From NCBI GenBank assembly GCA_039818345.1, contig JBCBUC010000023.1:1-64000 (forward strand): a stretch of 64,000 nucleotides of DNA, written 5' to 3'. Shown here in pieces: positions 42,127 to 50,044 of this stretch. Made by a program: the position numbers and the translations under genes. The notes below the pieces were generated by a model. That model made no database searches. It was not told where the DNA came from and saw nothing but the letters and a program-made list of their open reading frames with translations. This DNA comes from Parvularcula sp039818345 (lineage in GTDB: Bacteria > Pseudomonadota > Alphaproteobacteria > Caulobacterales > Parvularculaceae). How positions within the stretch are numbered: the stretch's first letter is position 1; each line of letters begins with the position of its first letter.

Positions 42127-43308
42127 ATGATGCACGTCATGATCTATTTCGTGAAGAGCGTGGCGGCCCACCGCCTTCGCCGGCGGAGAACCGCCATCGC
42201 CCATATGTTGGCGTCGTTTGCTGTTGCACTCGCGATCGTCACGTTACCTGGTTCGACGGCGCATGCGTCGCGATTGAAAGACATCACAAAGATCGAAGGC
42301 GTGCGCGATAACCAGCTGATCGGGTACGGCCTTGTCGTCGGACTTGCTGGTACTGGCGACCGGCTGCAGAATAATCCTTTTACAGAGCGCAGTCTCTCCT
42401 CGATGCTTGAACGCCTCGGGGTCGCGGTCAGTGATCAGAACCTTCTGACCCGAAACGCAGCGGCCGTGATCGTCACCGCATCCCTCCCCGGCTTTTCGCG
42501 CGGCGGCGACAAGATCGATGTGACGGTTTCTGCATTAGGTGACGCCCGCTCGCTACAGGGCGGAACACTCCTCGTAACGCCGCTCACCGCCGCTGACGGC
42601 AATGTCTATGCTGTTGCGCAAGGTCCACTGATCATCGGCGGCTTTGCCGCGCAAGGCGGTGCTGAATCGATCCAACGGGGCGTTCCTACCCAGGGCCGCA
42701 TTCCCGAAGGAGCCACCGTCGAGCGTGAGCTCGCCTTTCCGATCAATGATCTTGATCGTGTAAGGTTGATCCTCAAGAACCCAGATTTCACCACCGCAAC
42801 CCGCGTCGCCCAAGCGATCGATAACCGCCTGTCTGGTACATTTGCTGAGGCCATCGATCTGGCCACGGTCGAAGTTTCCGTCCCTGTGGATTACCGCGGA
42901 TCCGTCACATCCATGCTTTCAGCGATCGAGGGGATTGATATCGACGTTGACGAAGTTGCGCGTGTTGTTGTCGACGAAGGATCGGGCACGATCGTGATTG
43001 GATCAAACGTACGAATCTCTCCGATCGCTGTCGCGCACGGTAACATCACCATCCGGATCACCGAGCGACCGATCCCTAGCCAACCGTCACCCTTTGCACG
43101 GCGCGGCGAGACCGTCGTGGTTCCGCGCACTGAAATCGACGTCGAAGAAGAAATGGGTGTTGGTTTTAAAGCTCTGGACACGGCTGTAACGTTGCAAGAA
43201 CTCGTTGACGGCCTGAACGCGCTGGGTGTCTCGCCGCGGGACATGATTTCAATTCTTCAAACCATCAAGACAGCCGGTGCGCTGCAAGCGGAGCTTATTG
43301 TCCAATGA
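42127..43308 (+). CDS. flgI: Flagellar P-ring protein FlgI
   Basis: This 393-residue periplasmic protein builds the P ring around the rod. A signal sequence (MLASFAVALAIVTLPGSTAHA, from residue 27) is preceded by a basic extension, so the true start could be 42205. The mature part has RLKDITKIEGVRDNQLIGYGLVVGLAGTGD, LERLGV, AAVIVTASLPGF and the C-terminal TLQELVDGLNALGVSPRDMISILQTIKTAGALQAELIV. All family blocks are present. The stop overlaps flgJ by 4 bases. Confidence 0.95.
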   Translation: MMHVMIYFVKSVAAHRLRRRRTAIAHMLASFAVALAIVTLPGSTAHASRLKDITKIEGVRDNQLIGYGLVVGLAGTGDRLQNNPFTERSLSSMLERLGVAVSDQNLLTRNAAAVIVTASLPGFSRGGDKIDVTVSALGDARSLQGGTLLVTPLTAADGNVYAVAQGPLIIGGFAAQGGAESIQRGVPTQGRIPEGATVERELAFPINDLDRVRLILKNPDFTTATRVAQAIDNRLSGTFAEAIDLATVEVSVPVDYRGSVTSMLSAIEGIDIDVDEVARVVVDEGSGTIVIGSNVRISPIAVAHGNITIRITERPIPSQPSPFARRGETVVVPRTEIDVEEEMGVGFKALDTAVTLQELVDGLNALGVSPRDMISILQTIKTAGALQAELIVQ

Positions 43309-43637
43309 GCACGGTTGAGATGGTGAGTGCGCTCAATACACAAGCGATGAACGAGCCAAACATGGACGACGCACTTCGCCGTCTTCAAGCGGCAGCGCCC
43401 CATGATGCACAAAAGGCGGCGGAGGGATTTGAAGCGGTCTTTCTGACCCAGTTCGTCTCATCAATGTTTTCCGGCCTTGATGCTGACGGCCTCTTCGGCG
43501 GCGGTAATGGCGAAAAAATGTGGCAAGGCTTCCTAACACAACACATCGCTGAAGCGTTTGCAGAGCGCGGCGGTATCGGCATTGCCGATATGGTCCTTCA
43601 ACAGATCAATCAAAGTTCAGAGGGTTTCAATGAATAA
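43305..43637 (+). CDS. flgJ: Rod-binding protein FlgJ, muramidase-less
   Basis: This 110-residue protein matches only the N-terminal rod-binding domain of FlgJ (DAQKAAEGFEAVFLTQFVSSMFSGL; WQGFLTQHIAEAFAERGGIGIADMVLQQI). The C-terminal muramidase domain found in enterobacterial FlgJ is absent, as in many alphaproteobacteria. The separate lytic transglycosylase at 21407-22297 may supply the missing activity. It is coupled to flgI and to the next gene by overlaps. Confidence 0.88.
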   Translation: MSTVEMVSALNTQAMNEPNMDDALRRLQAAAPHDAQKAAEGFEAVFLTQFVSSMFSGLDADGLFGGGNGEKMWQGFLTQHIAEAFAERGGIGIADMVLQQINQSSEGFNE

Positions 43638-44148
43638 GCCTCCCCAGCACCTTGACGGCGCACATCAGGAAAGTCTCTTCCCGGAACTCGACGCCTTTGA
43701 AGATCAGGACATCGCACAAGATCTCCTGGAGGACGACCTCCCTCCTGCGCGCGAGCCTGTGGTTCTTCGCGTCATGGGACGTTTGGCTGATCTTTTGAGC
43801 GAGGAAACCGCAGCCATTCGCGATGGCGATTTCGAGACCTTCACCGAATTGCAGCGTGAGAAGAGCATTCTTATCCGCCAGGTCGAGCGGCTAGAGCACG
43901 ACCCGAGTGCCATAGAAGCCGTGGAGACTCTAGAATCGGATGTGCTGAAAGCCCGGTTGACCGAGTTCAACGGCACAGTTGAGTCCAATATGCGCGCGAT
44001 CGGCGCGGTCAAAGACGCCGTTGTTCAGGTCCGTCAGCAAGCTTTGCGTAAGCTTGAAGAAGAAAAAGGTGACGGCGTTTATATGCGGGACGGGGGAAAG
44101 AAGAGCCTCGACCGAATTTCTATTAACGATACTAAAGTCAAACTTTAA
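43630..44148 (+). CDS. flgN: FlgN-like flagellar chaperone
   Basis: This 172-residue protein has an acidic N-terminus (about 1-50) and a long helical hairpin (LADLLSEETAAIRDGDFETFTELQREKSILIRQVERL; RLTEFNGTVESNMRAIGAVKDAVVQV). This is the pattern of FlgN, the export chaperone for FlgK and FlgL. Its position after flgI-flgJ supports the call; the corresponding Caulobacter gene is called flbY. The ATG at 43630 overlaps the flgJ stop region by 8 bases. Confidence 0.65.
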   Translation: MNKPPQHLDGAHQESLFPELDAFEDQDIAQDLLEDDLPPAREPVVLRVMGRLADLLSEETAAIRDGDFETFTELQREKSILIRQVERLEHDPSAIEAVETLESDVLKARLTEFNGTVESNMRAIGAVKDAVVQVRQQALRKLEEEKGDGVYMRDGGKKSLDRISINDTKVKL

Positions 44149-44193
44149 GTTTTAGTTTCGATTAAGACCTGACCGATAGTTTATCACGTGCAA

Positions 44194-44261
44194 CGGCCCG
44201 TGGGGGGCCGCAATGCGCGCGTCAGAAGGCGCTCCTCTCAATTCTGAGAAAAACTAGGAGC
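44194..44261 (+). promoter_or_regulatory. Structured 5' leader of flagellin gene 1
   Basis: Hairpin I is CGGCCC (44194-44199) with GGGCCG (44205-44210), loop GTGGG. Hairpin II is GCTCCT (44231-44236) with AGGAGC (44256-44261); its 3' arm is the ribosome binding site 8-9 bases before the ATG. The same pair of hairpins precedes flagellin gene 2 with compensating changes. Folding would hide the binding site, giving a natural target for FlbT, which in Caulobacter binds the 5' region of flagellin mRNA. That FlbT acts here is inference. Confidence 0.65.
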
Positions 44262-44269
44262 CCATAGAA

Positions 44270-45679
44270 ATGGCATCTCTTCTTACCAACGCGTCTGCTC
44301 AAACCGCACTTCGCTCACTTCGCGATGCGCAAAGCAGCCTGCAAGAAACTCAAGATCGTATCTCGACGGGTCTGAAGGTTCGGAGCCCAGCTGAGAACCC
44401 TGCGTTCTTCCTGGTCGCCCAAACCATTCGCGGTGACGTTGCTGTTCTTGATGGTCTGAAAGACAACCTCACGGTTGGTATTTCAGCTTCGACGACTGCT
44501 TCGTCGGGCCTCAGCGGTATCACCGCTGACATCAACCAGGTTCAATCTGCTCTGACCACAGCGCAAACGGGTACGGCCCTGAGCGAAGTGCAGTTTGCGA
44601 TCGACCAAGTTGTGGAGTCGGTGGAAGGCCGTATCGACGCATCGTCGTTCAACGGTATCAACCTTTTGGCTGGTACGGACACCACAACGATCACAACGAC
44701 CATCACGCGTGAAGCTGGTTCGTTCGATCTTTCCACCTTCACCCTGCAGTCGCAAAACCTCGACAGCACCGAGATCGCTGGTCGGGTTGGCGCCACGCCA
44801 ATCTTTGCTACCGATGCTGAAGCTCAGACTGCGTTTGACAACCTCTATCGTGCGTTCAACTCTGGTCTTGCTGACCGTCTTGACATCAGCGGTGACGGAA
44901 CGGTTGATCTCTCGCCAACTGGTGTTGACGATCAGCTGACTGCTGATGGCATCACACGTCCTGCCAACCCATTTGGTGGTACGCCTGCTGAAGAATACTT
45001 CACGTTCTACGGCAGTGACGACGACATCGCGTTCTTGAACTCGATCGGCATCGGTGCATCCAACTTGGGCAACATCGGTGGTGATGCTTCGCAAGAAGTC
45101 ATCGCGATCAACCTCGACTCGGCAACCGGTGGCGGCGCCACGCAAACCACCGGTGGTACGCTCGACGCAACATCTGCTGGTACAGGCGGTGTCGCGATCA
45201 ACTACACAGCTGCTGCCGCTGCTGCATCTGGTGGTGCGACCGACGTCTTCACGGCTGGCTCAGGTGAAGCTGAGTTTGCTGACGTTGAGACCTACCTCCA
45301 GTCGGTTGTTTTTGACGACTCGCAGCTTCGCGCGTTTGCTGATGCGACGGGCTTCCGTTCGGTTGCTCGCCAAATCGAAGTCGAAGACAGCAGCACCGCG
45401 AACGTGCAAGCTGGCTTCGTGCTCGCTGACACGCTGATCAGCCGCGTCAACGTTGCGGCGACTGTGGTTGGTGTCTTTGAATCGACTCTCGAGTCGCGTC
45501 AGACCTTCCTCTCAGACCTCACTGACTCGCTTGAGCTCGGTGTGGCTGCTCTGACAGAAGCTGACCTCAACGAAGAGTCGAGCACGCTTCAGGCTCTGCA
45601 GGTTCAAGAACAGCTCGCTGTTCAGGCTCTGTCGATCGCTAACCAGCGTCCACAGACCATCCTGTCACTCTTCCGTTAA
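44270..45679 (+). CDS. Flagellin, copy 1
   Basis: This 469-residue filament protein has conserved N- (LTNASAQTALRSLRDAQSSL; RISTGLKVRSPAENPAFFLVAQTIRGD) and C-terminal helical domains (ADLNEESSTLQALQVQEQLAVQALSIANQRPQTILSLFR) and a central domain of about 250 residues rich in Thr, Gly, Ala and Asp. The central domain includes DISGDGTVD (residues 205-213), spaced like a DxSxDG calcium loop. It has no cysteine. The second copy is identical over residues 1-81 and from GVFEST to the end. A terminator-like hairpin follows. Confidence 0.95.
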   Translation: MASLLTNASAQTALRSLRDAQSSLQETQDRISTGLKVRSPAENPAFFLVAQTIRGDVAVLDGLKDNLTVGISASTTASSGLSGITADINQVQSALTTAQTGTALSEVQFAIDQVVESVEGRIDASSFNGINLLAGTDTTTITTTITREAGSFDLSTFTLQSQNLDSTEIAGRVGATPIFATDAEAQTAFDNLYRAFNSGLADRLDISGDGTVDLSPTGVDDQLTADGITRPANPFGGTPAEEYFTFYGSDDDIAFLNSIGIGASNLGNIGGDASQEVIAINLDSATGGGATQTTGGTLDATSAGTGGVAINYTAAAAAASGGATDVFTAGSGEAEFADVETYLQSVVFDDSQLRAFADATGFRSVARQIEVEDSSTANVQAGFVLADTLISRVNVAATVVGVFESTLESRQTFLSDLTDSLELGVAALTEADLNEESSTLQALQVQEQLAVQALSIANQRPQTILSLFR

Positions 45680-45695
45680 GCGGAACAGTAACACC

Positions 45696-45722
45696 GGTAC
45701 CCGGAGCTTCGCTCCGGGTACC
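45696..45722 (+). terminator. Terminator-like hairpin after flagellin 1
   Basis: GGTACCCGGAGC (45696-45707) pairs perfectly with GCTCCGGGTACC (45711-45722) around a TTC loop. No long T-run follows (AAACCTTCTTG), so it may act as a weak terminator or as a 3' stabiliser of the abundant flagellin mRNA. The same element follows flagellin 2. Confidence 0.65.
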
Positions 45723-45961
45723 AAACCTTCTTGACCGCGCCTGGATTAAAGTCGGACCAGGCAGCGTTGATCCGCATCTTCCAAAATCTCATTTTCATCT
45801 CACCAGCTTATGCCGAGCCATCTCGTATAAGTATAGGTCTTGTGTCTCTATTTGATACAACAAGACCTATGGTGAATGATTATTGCCGGTTTTCGAGATA
45901 ATCTTAAAAGTTTATGTTTTACGACGGGTTAAACTGACCCGGTTATCTTGATGCTTGCAAT
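45723..45961. other. Unique spacer between the flagellin copies
   Basis: This is the non-duplicated part between the two flagellin units. It is AT-richer than its surroundings, has no open frame of note, and must hold the promoter of flagellin 2. It contains the long inverted repeat at 45833-45870 and a GGGTTAAACTGACCCGG element at about 45926-45942. No standard sigma-28 or sigma-54 promoter with correct spacing could be fitted. Confidence 0.5.
45833..45870. repeat. Long inverted repeat upstream of flagellin 2
   Basis: ATAGGTCTTGT (45833-45843) and ACAAGACCTAT (45860-45870) are perfect inverted copies separated by 16 bases. There is no following T-run, so a terminator is unlikely. It could be a regulator binding site or the stem of a small RNA. 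No copy occurs before flagellin 1. Confidence 0.5.
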
Positions 45962-46028
45962 CGGTCTGTGAGGGGCCGCACTGCCCGGCGTCAGAAGGCG
46001 CTCCTGACAACTTGAGAAACCAAGGAGC
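45962..46028 (+). promoter_or_regulatory. Structured 5' leader of flagellin gene 2
   Basis: Hairpin I is CGGTCT (45962-45967) with GGGCCG (45973-45978); two pairs are G-U in RNA, so the stem survives sequence change relative to copy 1. Hairpin II is GCTCCT (46000-46005) with AGGAGC (46023-46028), again masking the ribosome binding site before the ATG at 46037. Conservation of both stems with wobble pairs supports a real RNA structure. Confidence 0.65.
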
Positions 46029-46036
46029 CCATAGAA

Positions 46037-47446
46037 ATGGCATCTCTTCTTACCAACGCGTCTGCTCAAACCGCACTTCGCTCACTTCGCGATGCGCAAA
46101 GCAGCCTGCAAGAAACTCAGGACCGTATCTCGACGGGTCTGAAAGTGCGGAGCCCAGCTGAGAACCCTGCGTTCTTCCTGGTCGCCCAAACCATTCGCGG
46201 TGACGTTGCTGTTCTTGATGGTCTGAAAGACAACCTCACGGTTGGTATTTCAGCTTCGACAACTGCTTCGTCTGGTCTCAACGGCATCACCGCCGACATC
46301 AACCAGGTTCAATCTGCTCTGACCACGGCTCAAACGGGTACTGCCCTGAGCGAAGTTCAGTTCGCAATCGACCAAGTTGTGGAGTCCATCGAAGGCCGGA
46401 TCGACGCTTCGTCGTTCAACGGTATCAACCTTCTTTCTGGTACCGATTCGACCACCATCACGACGACCATCACGCGTGAAGCTGGTTCGTTCGAACTGTC
46501 GACCTTCACCCTTCAGTCGCAAAACCTCGACAACATCGAGATTGCTGGCCGCCGTGGTGCAACGCCGATCTTCGCAACCGATGCACAAGCTCAGACTGCG
46601 TTCGATAACCTCTATCGTGCGTTCAACTCTGGTCTTGCTGACCGTCTTGACATCAGCGGCGACGGCGCAGTTGACCTGACCCCAACAGGTACGGACGACC
46701 AGTTGACTGCCGATGGTATCGCACGTCCTGCCAACCCATTTGGTGGTACGCCTGCTGAAGAATACTTCACGTTCTACGGCAACGATGATGACATCGCGTT
46801 CTTAAACTCGATTGGTATTGGTGCGCAAAACCTCGGCAACATCGGTGGCGATGCTGCACTGGAAGTCATCGCGATCAACCTCGACTCGGCAACCGGTGGC
46901 GGCGCCACACAAACCGTTGCCGGTACGATTGACGCAACAGCTGCTGGTACAGGCGGTGTCGCGATCAACTATATTGCTGCTAACGCTGCGGCAACAGGCG
47001 GTGCGACGGACGTCTTTACTGGTGGTTCGGCTGAAGCTGAATTCGCTGACGTTGAGACCTACCTCCAGTCGGTCGTGTTCGACGATGCTCAACTTCGTGC
47101 GTTTGCTGACGCAACAGGCTTCCGTTCGGTTGCTCGTCAGATCGAAGTTGAAGACAGCTCGATCGCTAACGTGCAAGCTGGCTTCGTGCTCGCTGACACG
47201 CTGATCAGCCGCGTCAACGTTGCGGCGACCATCGTGGGTGTCTTCGAATCGACTCTCGAGTCGCGTCAGACCTTCCTCTCAGACCTCACTGACTCCCTCG
47301 AGCTCGGTGTGGCTGCTCTGACAGAAGCTGACCTCAACGAAGAGTCGAGCACATTGCAGGCTCTGCAGGTTCAAGAACAGCTCGCTGTTCAGGCTCTGTC
47401 GATCGCTAACCAGCGTCCACAGACCATCCTGTCACTCTTCCGTTAA
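46037..47446 (+). CDS. Flagellin, copy 2
   Basis: This 469-residue flagellin has the same length as copy 1. It is identical in the first 81 residues and in the C-terminal export/polymerisation domain, and differs by scattered substitutions in the middle (for example DISGDGAVDL instead of DISGDGTVDL). The DNA is almost unchanged at both ends but diverges in synonymous sites in the middle, a pattern expected after duplication with gene conversion. The duplicated unit includes the leader and the 3' hairpin. flaF and flbT follow. Confidence 0.95.
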   Translation: MASLLTNASAQTALRSLRDAQSSLQETQDRISTGLKVRSPAENPAFFLVAQTIRGDVAVLDGLKDNLTVGISASTTASSGLNGITADINQVQSALTTAQTGTALSEVQFAIDQVVESIEGRIDASSFNGINLLSGTDSTTITTTITREAGSFELSTFTLQSQNLDNIEIAGRRGATPIFATDAQAQTAFDNLYRAFNSGLADRLDISGDGAVDLTPTGTDDQLTADGIARPANPFGGTPAEEYFTFYGNDDDIAFLNSIGIGAQNLGNIGGDAALEVIAINLDSATGGGATQTVAGTIDATAAGTGGVAINYIAANAAATGGATDVFTGGSAEAEFADVETYLQSVVFDDAQLRAFADATGFRSVARQIEVEDSSIANVQAGFVLADTLISRVNVAATIVGVFESTLESRQTFLSDLTDSLELGVAALTEADLNEESSTLQALQVQEQLAVQALSIANQRPQTILSLFR

Positions 47447-47462
47447 GCGGAACAGTAACACC

Positions 47463-47489
47463 GGTACCCGGAGCAAAACTCCGGGTACC
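47463..47489 (+). terminator. Terminator-like hairpin after flagellin 2
   Basis: GGTACCCGGAG (47463-47473) pairs with CTCCGGGTACC (47479-47489) around CAAAA. It lies between flagellin 2 and flaF and could lower transcription of flaF-flbT relative to the filament gene, or protect the 3' end of the flagellin mRNA. It matches the hairpin after copy 1 except for the loop. Confidence 0.6.
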
Positions 47490-47536
47490 AAACCTTCTTG
47501 AGAGAAACCAAGAAAATTGAGGGACGAGAACAGTCT

Positions 47537-47938
47537 ATGTATGGCAGGGCCGGCGCAAACGCCGCATATAAAAAGACGATCAAAGAAACCGAGGAGCCGC
47601 GCGATATTGAGCGTAAGGTGTTTCTTCAGATCAATGGCGACCTAGAGCGCGCCGCAAAAGCAAAGAGTTTCCCCCTTTCAGGAGAAGCGCTCGATGCGTT
47701 GAGCCGCAACCAAAAGCTCTGGGGGGAATTGATGTTTGATTGTGCTTATAAAGACAATCCACTTCCGGCCCAGCTGAAAGCAGGCATCATTTCGCTTGCA
47801 ATCTTCGTTGATCGGCACACGCCTCTTGTGATTTCCGGTGAAAAAGCAATCGAGCCGCTTTTGGACATCAACCGCAGCATTATTCGGGGACTTGCCGGTC
47901 AGCAACCGGCGGGAACAACCGAGCCAGAAGCAGGTTAA
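47537..47938 (+). CDS. flaF: Flagellar biosynthesis regulator FlaF
   Basis: This is a 133-residue FlaF-family protein. YGRAGANAAYKKTIKETEEPRDIERKVFLQINGDLERA is the typical N-terminus, followed by NQKLWGELMFDCAYKDNPLPAQLKAGIISLAIFVDRHT. FlaF is required for flagellin synthesis and secretion in alphaproteobacteria and works opposite to FlbT. The start at 47537 is chosen by family alignment; the frame is open 13 codons further upstream. flbT starts 6 bases later. Confidence 0.92.
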   Translation: MYGRAGANAAYKKTIKETEEPRDIERKVFLQINGDLERAAKAKSFPLSGEALDALSRNQKLWGELMFDCAYKDNPLPAQLKAGIISLAIFVDRHTPLVISGEKAIEPLLDINRSIIRGLAGQQPAGTTEPEAG

Positions 47939-47944
47939 CCATCC

Positions 47945-48427
47945 ATGGGACTCCGCCTACGCCTCCGCCCACACGAGCGCATCATCGTCAATGGTTGCGT
48001 TTTGACCAATGGTGACCGCCGCAACACCATCACTGTATCCAGTTTTGGCCAAGTCTTACGCGGTAAATATGTCTTACAGCCAGAAGACGCGAAGTCGCCT
48101 ATTCGGCGCCTTTATTTCACCATACAAATGCTGCTGATTTCTGGGTGTGATGACGCCATGTTGCGCCATGCCTCTAAACTCGGTGCTTATGTGTTCACCC
48201 ATATGGAAAATGACGAACATCGCCAGATTCTCTTGGAAGCGATCGATGAAGTTCATTTGCGTGACTTCTATAAGGCGATGGTCAAACTCCATCCTCTGCT
48301 TGAGCTCCCGCCAAAAACCGATGCTGAAACGTCAGCTCAATATCCAGCAGAGCTTGAGGCTGAAAATCGCGCATTTCATGCCGCAGCTGAAGCGCGAATG
48401 GGCAAGTCATTACAATCTGCTCACTGA
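47945..48427 (+). CDS. flbT: Flagellin mRNA regulator FlbT
   Basis: This 160-residue FlbT-family protein has LRLRLRPHERIIVNGCVLTNGDRRNTITV as its N-terminal signature, followed by DAKSPIRRLYFTIQMLLIS and a helical C-terminus. FlbT binds the 5' region of flagellin mRNA in Caulobacter and lowers its stability. The two matching structured flagellin leaders upstream are plausible targets. It lies directly downstream of flaF. Confidence 0.93.
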   Translation: MGLRLRLRPHERIIVNGCVLTNGDRRNTITVSSFGQVLRGKYVLQPEDAKSPIRRLYFTIQMLLISGCDDAMLRHASKLGAYVFTHMENDEHRQILLEAIDEVHLRDFYKAMVKLHPLLELPPKTDAETSAQYPAELEAENRAFHAAAEARMGKSLQSAH

Positions 48428-48453
48428 GTTAAACTGATCCGAGGGAGGCGACA

Positions 48454-50025
48454 TTGACCACGACCTACACGTCTTATCTCACCTTCAATCGGACTTATGG
48501 CAAACCACTGGCACCGGTCGATACGTCCACCATCGACCCCACCAGTACCATTGCCCAGGACGAAGCTTATTTCCGCGCCAACATCTTCAAGGTGAGCTCT
48601 GGCGCCGAACTCGCTGCTGATGAGCGTCTTTGGAACTATGCGCTCACGGCATTTGGCCTTGAAGACCAGATCAACAATAAAGACTTTGTCATCAGGGTGC
48701 TCGACGAGGGTGTATTCGACCCTTACGTTCCCTTTACTGATGAACAAATCGCTGCACAGTCGGGTCTATCCACGATCAACAGTCTCGCAGAGACGTTTTG
48801 GTTCTCAGAAACCTATCCGTTGGATGTGCTTTTGGATGAGGCCATTTTTGAATCCGTGAATACGGTGATCAATGAATATGCCGTTCGGGCAGATGGTGTC
48901 CTTGAGGCTTCTTTCGCTGAGGGAGAGATCGAGTACTTTGCGGCGAATGCTGGCCTCCAACTCACTGCGGAACAGTTGACGAGCGATCCGCGTCTCTACG
49001 ACTTTATCATCCGTGCATTTGGTCTTGAGGCGGAGTTTGGTAACAAAGAGCTGATCACCAAATCGCTGGCCGCCGGTGTCTACAATCCAAGCGCAGGTGT
49101 CCTCAAGACAACATCAGCGGCGAACACCAGCCAGGATAGCCGATTTGAGACCTTGGCCCGCGCGTTCGCATTCAATGAAATCGGTGATCAGAATGTTCGC
49201 AACACCGCGTTCGTCAACACAGTGGTTGATCGCTACAACACAGAAGTCTTGGAAACCCAAGCCAGGGACGAGCGCGACGAAACCTTACGCGGCGTAGCGT
49301 TTAGTGCCGAAGATCAACGTGAGATCGATTACTTCCGCGAGAATATCGGCAAGGTACAAAACGAAGATGATTTAATTGCTGATTATCGCCTCTATAGTTT
49401 TGTCTTGCGCGCTTATGACCTCGAAAGCCAAATCGATTCGCAGGGGCTTATCCGCAAAGTCTTGCAAGAGGGCGTCACCGACGAAGACTCACTTGCAAAC
49501 CAATTGATTGATGAGAAGTATCGCATTCTCGCCGCCGATCTCGGTTTTGCAGAGGACGGAACAAAGAACGTCCGTAATCCAAATTTCGCCACGGACGTGA
49601 TCGAACGCTTTGAGCGGGTTACCGCCGAGACAGAAGCGGGCATCGATAATGTTGGTGTACGGCTTGCTGCGTATTTCGAACGGCAGGCACCGACGATCGA
49701 CAATTGGCTGGACGTTTTGGGCGATTCGGCCCTCCGTGAGGTCGTCTTCACGGCTTTTGACTTCCCCGACGAGATGGGTCAGCTGGCGCCCGAACGGCTC
49801 GTTCAACTCCTCGAAGCGCGCTACGATATCGAAGATCTTCAGAAGCCTGAACAGCTTGAGAAGTTCATCAATCGATTTGCTGTTCTTTACGATGTGAAGA
49901 ACGGCGCACCGAGCAGCACAGGAGGCTCAAGCCTGCTATCGCTCTATGGTGTAGGCGGCGATTCTGGTGGCTCCGGAGATGTCTCCATCGATTCAGCAAC
50001 ACTCGGTGCCACGAACCTCTTTTAA
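48454..50025 (+). CDS. DUF1217-type flagellar protein with four repeats
   Basis: This 523-residue protein carries four related units, at about residues 36-87, 158-209, 288-341 and 402-455. Each shows YFxxN, LxxDxRLYxFxxRAFxLE and a following helix (KxLxxGV); the fourth is the most divergent. The pattern matches DUF1217, common in flagellar loci of alphaproteobacteria but of unknown function. No signal peptide or membrane segment is seen. The start is TTG with a strong GGGAGG before it. A TTAAACTGATCC element lies just upstream, over the flbT stop. Confidence 0.82.
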   Translation: MTTTYTSYLTFNRTYGKPLAPVDTSTIDPTSTIAQDEAYFRANIFKVSSGAELAADERLWNYALTAFGLEDQINNKDFVIRVLDEGVFDPYVPFTDEQIAAQSGLSTINSLAETFWFSETYPLDVLLDEAIFESVNTVINEYAVRADGVLEASFAEGEIEYFAANAGLQLTAEQLTSDPRLYDFIIRAFGLEAEFGNKELITKSLAAGVYNPSAGVLKTTSAANTSQDSRFETLARAFAFNEIGDQNVRNTAFVNTVVDRYNTEVLETQARDERDETLRGVAFSAEDQREIDYFRENIGKVQNEDDLIADYRLYSFVLRAYDLESQIDSQGLIRKVLQEGVTDEDSLANQLIDEKYRILAADLGFAEDGTKNVRNPNFATDVIERFERVTAETEAGIDNVGVRLAAYFERQAPTIDNWLDVLGDSALREVVFTAFDFPDEMGQLAPERLVQLLEARYDIEDLQKPEQLEKFINRFAVLYDVKNGAPSSTGGSSLLSLYGVGGDSGGSGDVSIDSATLGATNLF

Positions 50026-50044
50026 TGGCGACCGACGCGACTGT

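Noticed and set aside
44140..44270. Sigma-28 or sigma-54 promoter upstream of flagellin 1
   Set aside because: GACCGATAG resembles a sigma-28 -10 element, but no TAAA at the required distance; GG-N10-GC pairs exist but without the full consensus.
44483..45145. Minus-strand frame opposite flagellin 1, also seen in part in copy 2
   Set aside because: Conserved only because the sense flagellin is conserved.
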